From: Bacteriovorax sp. UBA1852
GTDB lineage: Bacteria > Bdellovibrionota > Bacteriovoracia > Bacteriovoracales > Bacteriovoracaceae
Length of the DNA: 29,264 bases
Assembly (NCBI GenBank): GCA_002338505.1
Contig: DDIK01000213.1
Span: 1-29,264 of the forward strand
Direction of reading: 5' to 3'
Below are positions 23,631 to 29,264 of the stretch, piece by piece. The position numbers were made by a program, and so were the translations under genes. The notes beneath the pieces were generated by a model. That model ran no database searches, was not told where the DNA came from, and worked only from the letters and a program-made list of their open reading frames with translations. The first letter of the stretch is position 1. Every line of letters begins with the position of its first letter.

Positions 23631-23865
23631 AATATGTATTCTCTTATTTTCTTTATCTGCTATTGCTCAAAATAAAGGAAAGGTCATTTATAAGTACAAA
23701 AAATTTGAAGAGATAAATTTAGGTGAAATTAGTGTAGAGGGAGACCTTGGGGCCCCTGGAGAACTCACAATTTCTAGAAGATATCTTAAAAAATTTAAAA
23801 ATAGACTCCCTAATAAGCCTAATTTTAACTTCGAAATGATGAAGGGCCTCGAGAGGATGAGATAG
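23608..23865 (+). CDS. Short exported CglF/GltF-like protein
   Basis: 85 residues: a signal peptide (MKKLKIFKICILLFSLSAIA) and a mature chain of only about 65. The mature part contains KYKKFEEINLGEISVEGDLG followed by APGELTISRRYLKKFKN. This resembles the pattern 'YKK...I-F----IEG-L--P-G----R' that I recall from CglF-type proteins encoded beside FHA/AgmX genes in gliding loci. The gene starts 23 bases inside the TPR lipoprotein gene and ends eight bases before the FHA protein gene, the slot that I recall GltF/CglF occupying in Myxococcus. The small size, export signal and position support a real gene. The family call is moderate, based on remembered motif similarity and order only. Confidence 0.65.
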   Translation: MKKLKIFKICILLFSLSAIAQNKGKVIYKYKKFEEINLGEISVEGDLGAPGELTISRRYLKKFKNRLPNKPNFNFEMMKGLERMR

Positions 23866-23873
23866 GAGATAAT

Positions 23874-25790
23874 GTGAATACAGATAAAACTTTTCAGTTA
23901 GGTCTTGGTGATAAGTCTTTTGCGCTACCGAAGAAGCGAAGAATTATTGTTGGCTCTAGTGATACCGCAGATCTACAAATCAAAAGTTCTTCAATTTCAG
24001 CAATTCACTGTTTGATTGAATTTAATGACACAGATATCTTTGTTTATTCACTTAATCCTGAATCTAAAATATCAGTTAATAATGAAGAGGTTGTTTCCCT
24101 TAAGATTAAATCAGATGATATTATTAGTATAGGAAAGTATAACTTTGTCTTTTCGGAAAACACATCAAAAGTTGACGTTCCAAAATCTTTGAGAACCGAG
24201 TACAAGAAACCTCAACTTCCTAAGACGACTACTCAAGAAATTCAAAAAACTACATCACATTCTGATGAGTCAGAATACAATGATAACTACCCTCTAAGTA
24301 AAGATCCTGATCTACAGTTTTCAGAATATATTTTTGAAGACGAAGGAATTGTCTACCCTATATTTAAGTATGAGGTTAACAAACGTGCGGCAGAGATTAT
24401 TATTTTATTTAATGAAAAAATATTTTCCGTTGATTTTGTTCCGGATAAAAATGGAACTTACAATCTTGTTGGAAAGAGACAGGGTTTCTCTTTTGATATA
24501 GAGCTCCCATACTTAGGATTAAAAGAAAAAATACCACTTCTTGAAATTAAAGGTGATGAAATATTTGTTAACCCTTTAGATGGTTTTAAGCATTTGAAGT
24601 ATGCAGATGGTGGACACGGTGGTGGAAATAAAGATGTCTTAACTAAAGAGGATATTCATCTTTTTGAGAAAGATAATATTAAAATCTTTGTAAGGGGAGA
24701 TGAAGCACCACCAAAGGTTAAGACAGCTCCTGTCTTAAGAAGAGATAGGGACTTTAAGAAGTTCTTATTAATTTTTATCCTACTTATGTCGGGAGTTATA
24801 GCGGCGCTGACAACTTATGAAGTTGATCCAGAGCTAGAGAAAGAGAAAGTTCCAGAGAGGCTTGCACGTATCATCTATAAGCCTAAAAAACTTCGAACTT
24901 CAAAGCGTAAAAATCAAGTAACAAAGCGAGTTAAGAAAAAAGTTAAGCAAACAGCTCCTAAAGTCAAAACCGTTGATAAGAAAGTTGCTAAAAAACAGGC
25001 TACTACACCGAAGGCTGGTGTGAAAAAAGCAAAGTCTAAGAAGGTCGCAAGAAAAGCTCCTCCAAAGAAAGGCCCTACAAATAAGAAAAAGGTTGTAAAG
25101 AATAGTTCCCCTAAGAAGTCTACAAAAAGTAGATCGAAGTCTGTAAAAAGATCTGCTTCTAAAAGTAAGTCTAGAAGTAAAAGTAGAGGAAAAGTTGATG
25201 TCTATAAATCAGCTGACTTTAGTTCATCAATTTCTAATCTTATGGCCAAGGGTGGTGGAATTGCAGCCAGTGCAAATACTATTGGAGCGCGTGAGAGCTT
25301 TAATGACGGCGTCGAATTGTCTGTTGATGAGTCAGCACAGGTAGAAACTGCTAATGTCAGTAAATCAACGGGGTCTCTTAGTGGTAGCGCATCTGGTACT
25401 GTCGCCTCAAGTCGTGGTACAGATGGTCTCGTCCAGAAAAAGAAGGTATATATCGCGGGAATGCCATTTCGTGAGGTGATTTTAGGTTCTATTGATAGAA
25501 ACGATATCATGAGAATTCTTCTTGAGAATGTACCACAATTTAGACATTGTTATCAGCGTGTTCTAGATACTTCAAATCGTGGTGTATCAGGTGTCATGTT
25601 AATGAACTTTGTCATTGGACGAAGTGGAAATGTCACATTTGCGACAACAAAATCAGTCGACAAGAAATTACCAAAATCTGTCTCAAGATGCGTTATTTCT
25701 CATCTAAAGACGATAAGATTTCCTCAGCCAAAAGGTGGTGGGCAGGTTAGTGTTAATACCCCACTAAATCTTTATGGAAGGAGCAGGTAG
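23874..25790 (+). CDS. gltG: FHA - transmembrane - basic linker - AgmX/PglI protein (GltG-like)
   Basis: 638 residues from a GTG with TAGGAGA upstream. The N-terminal cytoplasmic FHA domain (about 20-100) has VGSS, the phosphothreonine-contacting SISAIHC and VNNEEV. A second beta-rich region spans about 145-290 with a GGHGGG turn. One membrane helix (about 298-315, LLIFILLMSGVIAAL) places the C-terminus in the periplasm. A Lys/Ser/Arg-rich, low-complexity linker covers about 332-440. The C-terminal AgmX/PglI domain (about 540-630) has FRHCYQRVLD, GVMLMNFVIGRSGNVTFA and TIRFPQPKGGG, with the usual cysteine pair (FRHC, SRCV). This is the GltG (PglI) layout, the inner-membrane protein that links the proton-driven motor to the periplasmic TPR parts. 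It overlaps the next gene by one base. Confidence 0.85.
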   Translation: MNTDKTFQLGLGDKSFALPKKRRIIVGSSDTADLQIKSSSISAIHCLIEFNDTDIFVYSLNPESKISVNNEEVVSLKIKSDDIISIGKYNFVFSENTSKVDVPKSLRTEYKKPQLPKTTTQEIQKTTSHSDESEYNDNYPLSKDPDLQFSEYIFEDEGIVYPIFKYEVNKRAAEIIILFNEKIFSVDFVPDKNGTYNLVGKRQGFSFDIELPYLGLKEKIPLLEIKGDEIFVNPLDGFKHLKYADGGHGGGNKDVLTKEDIHLFEKDNIKIFVRGDEAPPKVKTAPVLRRDRDFKKFLLIFILLMSGVIAALTTYEVDPELEKEKVPERLARIIYKPKKLRTSKRKNQVTKRVKKKVKQTAPKVKTVDKKVAKKQATTPKAGVKKAKSKKVARKAPPKKGPTNKKKVVKNSSPKKSTKSRSKSVKRSASKSKSRSKSRGKVDVYKSADFSSSISNLMAKGGGIAASANTIGARESFNDGVELSVDESAQVETANVSKSTGSLSGSASGTVASSRGTDGLVQKKKVYIAGMPFREVILGSIDRNDIMRILLENVPQFRHCYQRVLDTSNRGVSGVMLMNFVIGRSGNVTFATTKSVDKKLPKSVSRCVISHLKTIRFPQPKGGGQVSVNTPLNLYGRSR

Positions 25791-26551
25791 TGAAATTACT
25801 GATTCTTATATTTTTCACTCTTTCGTTGCAAGCAAATGTAGAAAAAGGCGAGCAGATCGCAAGAGATATGGATAAGGCCAATAAAGGCTATGGTAGTGAG
25901 TCCTCTAGCATGCAGTTGATTCTTATCGATTCATCCGGTACGACATTAGTTCGCGGTATGAAGGGTGCAAATCTAGAAAAAAAGGATGTTATAAAAGGTT
26001 TAATGACATTTTTAAAACCCAATGATGTAAAGGGGACTAAGCTCTTAACTTGGTCTTATCGGGAAACAGATAAGGATGATGATCAGTGGTTATTTCTCCC
26101 CTCATTAAAGCGAGTGAAGAAAATCAATTCGAGAACTCGAGGCTCTTCTTTTATGGGCAGTGAATTTTCTTATGCAGATCTAACTGCGCAGACGATTGAA
26201 AAGTACAATTTTTCTTATGTAAAGGATGTTGTGGTAGATGGTCATGAGACCTGGATGCTAAATCGTGTATCAAAGTACAAGTCAAACTATAAGAGAGTTG
26301 AAATATTTGTGTCTAAGAAAATGTTAACGACAGTCGCGAGTAACTATTATAATAAAAGAAATGAGCTCTATAAAAAAGCAGTTTTTGGAAACTTTAAAAA
26401 ATATAAAGTTAATGAAAAAGAATTTTATAGAGCTTCTGAAGTAACTATGGCCAATGTGCAAAATGGTAAGAAATCAAAGTTTATATGGAGTGAAAGACGT
26501 CTTGGCGAAGATGTTAAAGAGTCTGATCTACATAAACGTTCCCTAAGATAA
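25790..26551 (+). CDS. LolA-like 'outer membrane lipoprotein-sorting' family protein
   Basis: 253 residues starting at a GTG that shares one base with the upstream TAG (TAGTG) and follows AAGGAG, an ideal ribosome-binding site. The signal peptide is MKLLILIFFTLSLQA. The mature protein has the hallmark of this LolA-like family (PF17131 type): LTWSYRETDKDDDQWLFLPS, the RVKKINSRTRGSSFMGSEFS segment and DGHETWMLN. Such proteins have the half-barrel fold of LolA and are thought to carry lipids or lipoproteins across the periplasm, often beside MMPL/RND transporters. No transporter is visible here; instead it sits between the FHA/AgmX gene and a barrel gene. Family call is good; its role in gliding is inference from the operon. 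Confidence 0.82.
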   Translation: MKLLILIFFTLSLQANVEKGEQIARDMDKANKGYGSESSSMQLILIDSSGTTLVRGMKGANLEKKDVIKGLMTFLKPNDVKGTKLLTWSYRETDKDDDQWLFLPSLKRVKKINSRTRGSSFMGSEFSYADLTAQTIEKYNFSYVKDVVVDGHETWMLNRVSKYKSNYKRVEIFVSKKMLTTVASNYYNKRNELYKKAVFGNFKKYKVNEKEFYRASEVTMANVQNGKKSKFIWSERRLGEDVKESDLHKRSLR

Positions 26552-26555
26552 GCTT

Positions 26556-27803
26556 ATGCTATTTCGATGTGCTTTTTTTACGCTTTTTTCATTTCATCTC
26601 ATGGCTATGAGCCGTGGAGTTATAAATTTCACCGGACGAACTTTTGTTAACGAAGCGAAGGACTATCAGCCCTCCAATGAGTTTGCTGCAAACTTTAGAA
26701 TAGAGGAAGATAATAGCTTGAAGTCATTCGAGTTTAAACTTAATGTTGCAGGAAATTTAAATCATTATTACAAGCAGAGTAATCTGATCGATCTCAATGA
26801 AGCATATATTTCATATGAATATTCAAATTTAATAGTTACTGCTGGTTATCAACTTTTTAATTGGAGTGACTTAGAATCTTTTCATCCTGCAGATATCGTT
26901 AATTCTCGAATTATTGATTCAGACGTTGAGGCTATAAAAAAAAGAGGGGAGCTTGCTCTTAGTTTTTCATACTTAAGTGAGATAGGTATTTTAAAGCTAT
27001 ATTTCATGCCAAAGGTAATTAAGAATTATTTTCCAGATTCTCGCTCAAGAGTTGCTGATGGCTCCCGGCCTGTTTCAGCTGCAATTGTTAAAAAATCTAG
27101 TGTTAGTAGTGATTTTAACCAAGCACAATATGGTATTGGTTTTGAGAATACATATGATGACCTTGAGTTGAAATTTAATTTATTAAAAGCTGTAAATAGA
27201 AGTTTTGTTACTTTGGGCTACGATACATGGGTGAATTCGCCTGGCGTTCGACTTGTTCCAACCTCTGATCTTACCGCCTACTATTCAGATAGTTTCAACC
27301 TTACTTTCTCAGGAACGTATTTCTATGATGTACACACCTTAAAGTTCGAGTACATTTTTTCATCTGCTTATAACAAGGACTTGGCTCTTTTAACAGCTCA
27401 AGGAATTGTAAGAAATATTGATAGATCTGTTGCTGCTTTAGGTTATGAGTATCAATTCAACCATTCAAATGGTTCTGATTCAATGGTCTTCCTTGAATAT
27501 CAGTTTGCCTTAAAGGGTAGTAAGAGGGCTAAAGAAGAACTTTATGTGTTCCAAAATGATTTATTTATTGGGCATCGATTGATGTTAAATGATGCATATG
27601 CTAGTGAGGTTTTTTCCGGTGTCTTTTTTGATCCAAGTAGGTCTGAGCTTTTGTATTTGATCAATTTTTCTAAAAGATTTAATAACAATTGGAAATATAA
27701 AATTGGGTATCGAGGTTACAAAGTAGATAAAGCTGATGGCCTAGGACTAAATGTTTTAAAAAATGACGATGAGGTTTATCTTACGTTTTCAAGATTCTTT
27801 TAA
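26556..27803 (+). CDS. Outer-membrane beta-barrel protein (DUF1302-like; GltH position)
   Basis: 415 residues with a signal sequence (MLFRCAFFTLFSFHLMAMS). Amphipathic strands run throughout, ending in YLTFSRFF with a terminal phenylalanine, the usual barrel-assembly signal. EAYISYEYSNLIVTAGYQLF followed by NWSDLESFHPADIVNSR matches the DUF1302/alginate-export-like signature around the 'F-PADxxN-R' motif. It lies four bases after the LolA-like gene and is the last gene of the plus-strand unit. The position after GltG is also where I recall the barrel GltH (AgmV) in Myxococcus, though the LolA-like gene intervenes here. DUF1302-type barrels and LolA-like proteins often co-occur in lipid-export sets, so either reading is possible. 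Confidence 0.72.
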   Translation: MLFRCAFFTLFSFHLMAMSRGVINFTGRTFVNEAKDYQPSNEFAANFRIEEDNSLKSFEFKLNVAGNLNHYYKQSNLIDLNEAYISYEYSNLIVTAGYQLFNWSDLESFHPADIVNSRIIDSDVEAIKKRGELALSFSYLSEIGILKLYFMPKVIKNYFPDSRSRVADGSRPVSAAIVKKSSVSSDFNQAQYGIGFENTYDDLELKFNLLKAVNRSFVTLGYDTWVNSPGVRLVPTSDLTAYYSDSFNLTFSGTYFYDVHTLKFEYIFSSAYNKDLALLTAQGIVRNIDRSVAALGYEYQFNHSNGSDSMVFLEYQFALKGSKRAKEELYVFQNDLFIGHRLMLNDAYASEVFSGVFFDPSRSELLYLINFSKRFNNNWKYKIGYRGYKVDKADGLGLNVLKNDDEVYLTFSRFF

Positions 27804-28304
27804 TTATTCTTCTACACCGCGAACTACGAACTTATATTTTTGATAACCAGCTTCTGCACATGTTCGCATGATTGTTTTTACATAGTTATATTTCAATGTT
27901 TTGTCTACAACAAGATTAACGAGTCCTGTGAATTTTGGAGCATTTTCAACGGTTTTTTGAATTGATTTAATTTCATTTTTCTTAGAAACTAACTCATCAT
28001 ATAGCGGTTGAATGATACCTCTTGAAATAGGGTTCCTTGTATTCTGATTAACAATCTCGTCATCATCAATCCAAATTTTTTGAGGAGAGACTTGAACTAC
28101 GACTCCTTCAGAGCTGACTGATTGAGACTGCGAAAGTGGCAGTGTTATCTCGTCTGATACGTTGAGTATGATGCCTGTTGCATCATAGCTCTTTAGTAGA
28201 AAAACTAGAAGGATAACTAATATGTCTAATAGAGAAGTAATATCTAGGTCTAGAACCTTGTTCTTTCTTCTTACACCACGATTTCTAATACTGTTTTTTC
28301 TCAT
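27804..28304 (-). CDS. ExbD/TolR-family motor protein (AglQ/AglS-like), second copy
   Basis: 166 residues: a basic N-terminus, one membrane helix (about 25-38) and a periplasmic C-terminal domain. The helix carries the proton-pathway aspartate, D27 in LDITSLLDILVILLVFLL. The periplasmic part includes GVVVQVSPQKIWIDDDEIVN and a C-terminal NLVVDKTLKYNYVKTIMRTC segment typical of ExbD/TolR. It is the third gene of the ExbB-ExbD-ExbD unit, 12 bases after the first ExbD, with no clear Shine-Dalgarno sequence, so translation may depend on its neighbour. The set matches AglR-AglQ-AglS, in which two TolR-like proteins pair with one TolQ-like channel. Its stop abuts the barrel gene's stop on the other strand. 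Confidence 0.85.
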   Translation of the reverse strand: MRKNSIRNRGVRRKNKVLDLDITSLLDILVILLVFLLKSYDATGIILNVSDEITLPLSQSQSVSSEGVVVQVSPQKIWIDDDEIVNQNTRNPISRGIIQPLYDELVSKKNEIKSIQKTVENAPKFTGLVNLVVDKTLKYNYVKTIMRTCAEAGYQKYKFVVRGVEE

Positions 28305-28316
28305 AATAAGTCTTTT

Positions 28317-28847
28317 TTAGCTTTGAAGGTCACCAAATATAATATTATTAAATAAAATAGTTATTTTCTTATCAACACCATCTGCTGTTGATTTCCAAAT
28401 TTCTTTATCTGTTGCCTTAAGATCTCTTACGGTATCCATGATTTTCACCAAAACCTCATAAGATATATTTGCTAGAGGCATCATGATGATTGTATTCTCG
28501 TCAACGTTCTTTTCCTTTATAGAGATTAGTCTTTCTCTTAAGGTGAAGAAGTCATACTGACCTTGGGCATCTTTCTTAACAGTGTAAACTCTCTTCTCAT
28601 TTAGTCCTGTGTGAAGACTTATAGAGTTAGGGTAGATCTTCATTGTTAAGTTAAGAGGATCTTTTTTATTCTTTGGAGGTTGAGCGTCAGATACGATTGG
28701 CACATCACTACCGATTTCAAATATTTTTACAAAATTTGCAGACATTAGCAGAAAGAAGATAAATATAAATACCGAATCTAGGATAGGTATAAGATTTGGC
28801 TTCTCTGCCTCGTGCTTTCTTGCTTTTCTACTTGGTCGACGATACAT
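28317..28847 (-). CDS. ExbD/TolR-family motor protein (AglQ/AglS-like), first copy
   Basis: 176 residues. After a basic N-terminus (MYRRPSRKARKHEAEKPNLI) a single membrane helix holds the conserved aspartate D24 in LIPILDSVFIFIFFLLM. The periplasmic domain has the ExbD/TolR strand-helix pattern, with a long charged insert (PPKNKKDPLNLTMKIYPNSI) and ENTIIMMPLANISYEVLVKI. ExbD/TolR proteins pair with a TolQ/ExbB channel to convert proton flow into movement or force. The start lies one base after the stop of the ExbB-like gene, so these are one operon. Sequence differs clearly from the second copy, so the pair is not a recent duplication. Which of AglQ or AglS it corresponds to cannot be decided here. 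Confidence 0.85.
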   Translation of the reverse strand: MYRRPSRKARKHEAEKPNLIPILDSVFIFIFFLLMSANFVKIFEIGSDVPIVSDAQPPKNKKDPLNLTMKIYPNSISLHTGLNEKRVYTVKKDAQGQYDFFTLRERLISIKEKNVDENTIIMMPLANISYEVLVKIMDTVRDLKATDKEIWKSTADGVDKKITILFNNIIFGDLQS

Positions 28848-28848
28848 A

Positions 28849-29264
28849 TTATTTATTCGCTTCCTTAGTTGTTAATAAATCCATAAGCTTTACAGAAAAC
28901 TCATCAATCTCATTTATGATTTTTTCTGATTTCGTACTGAGAAATGTATGAACCATGATAATTGTGATGGCCACAAGTAGTCCCATGAAAGTCGTGTTCA
29001 TTGCTTGTGAAATACCATCTGCAAGAATTTGAGCCTTCTTTGAAGGGTCTGCAGCAGCGACTGCAGAGAATGACTTAATTAGTCCTTGAATAGTTCCAAG
29101 TAGTCCAAAGAGTGTTGCAGTATTGGCAATCATTTGTAGATAATTGAGTCTTAATTCAACCTTTGGAATAACCTCTAAGGCCGTAGCATCCAATGCATTT
29201 TGAATTTGTTCAGACTTTGCCGTTGCTCTATGGAGTCCACTCTTTAAAACTCTTGGAAGTGCTG
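28849..29264 (-). CDS. MotA/TolQ/ExbB proton-channel protein (AglR-like), C-terminal part, runs off the right edge
   Basis: At least 138 residues, open to the window edge; an internal ATG at 29193 is not the real start, because the upstream residues (ALPRVLKSGLHRATAKSEQI) continue the family pattern. Two membrane helices carry the TolQ/ExbB signature: TATLFGLLGTIQGLIKSFSA and, after a short loop, GISQAMNTTFMGLLVAITII. The conserved 'GLLGTV-G' and 'AM-TT--GLLVAI' blocks are unmistakable. The missing part would hold the first helix and the cytoplasmic domain. It heads the transcription unit with two ExbD-like genes, making the AglRQS-type motor set opposite the Glt-like operon. Confidence 0.92.
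   Translation of the reverse strand, partial: ALPRVLKSGLHRATAKSEQIQNALDATALEVIPKVELRLNYLQMIANTATLFGLLGTIQGLIKSFSAVAAADPSKKAQILADGISQAMNTTFMGLLVAITIIMVHTFLSTKSEKIINEIDEFSVKLMDLLTTKEANK

Noticed and set aside
25202..25510. Minus-strand 102-residue ORF within the GltG-like gene
   Set aside because: It lies opposite conserved coding sequence, has no ribosome-binding site and reads like the complement of Ser/Ala/Gly codons.
27804..29264. Tol-Pal or TonB-energising system
   Set aside because: No tolA, tolB, pal or tonB gene is visible; two ExbD-like genes with one ExbB-like gene facing a Glt-like operon fit AglRQS better. This is a judgement from context, since the genes beyond the right edge are unseen.

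Overview
The window is AT-rich, densely coding bacterial DNA with no RNA genes, insertion sequences or CRISPR arrays that I could see. Gene content points to the Bdellovibrionota, most likely an AT-rich Bacteriovorax/Halobacteriovorax-type predator or relative. The reasons are a Glt/Agl-type gliding-motility locus (known from Myxococcus and Bdellovibrio), a membrane HdrD/EtfD-like Fe-S oxidoreductase, and many small exported proteins of unknown family. This assignment is inference from gene content; no 16S or other marker is present.

Region 1 (1-3516) has the 3' end of an unrecognised gene, a GNAT acetyltransferase whose promoter suggests a leaderless mRNA, and valS on the minus strand. Region 2 (3596-9278, minus strand) has a membrane Fe-S oxidoreductase followed by three overlapping genes for exported proteins of unknown function. 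The oxidoreductase frame is interrupted by an in-frame TAG just before its last CCG motif. A perfect 8-bp GC-rich hairpin with a short T-run, resembling an intrinsic terminator, lies just after its final stop, inside the signal-peptide codons of the next gene.

Region 3 (9426-12166) has a putative lipoprotein and outer-membrane barrel pair converging on hslO (Hsp33). Region 4 (12239-17721) is an AddB/AddA-type double-strand-break repair locus. The AddA-like frame is interrupted by an in-frame TAA between the helicase and the nuclease, although the downstream nuclease has a plausible ribosome-binding site and GTG start of its own.

Region 5 (17778-29264) is the most striking part. An eight-gene, tightly packed plus-strand operon encodes a barrel, a TPR protein, a large TPR protein, a TPR lipoprotein, a short CglF/GltF-like protein, an FHA-TM-AgmX/PglI protein (GltG-like), a LolA-like protein and a second barrel. 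It converges on a minus-strand trio of one TolQ/ExbB/MotA-type and two TolR/ExbD-type proteins, the same composition as AglRQS. Together these would form an inner-membrane proton-driven motor, a trans-periplasmic connector and an outer-membrane part. The LolA-like gene inside the locus is the least expected component.

All three convergent gene pairs in the window have directly adjacent stop codons with no intergenic base. Two independent in-frame stops (TAG and TAA) in otherwise intact conserved genes are the other main oddity. TAA, TAG and TGA all serve as ordinary stops elsewhere here, so global recoding is unlikely.
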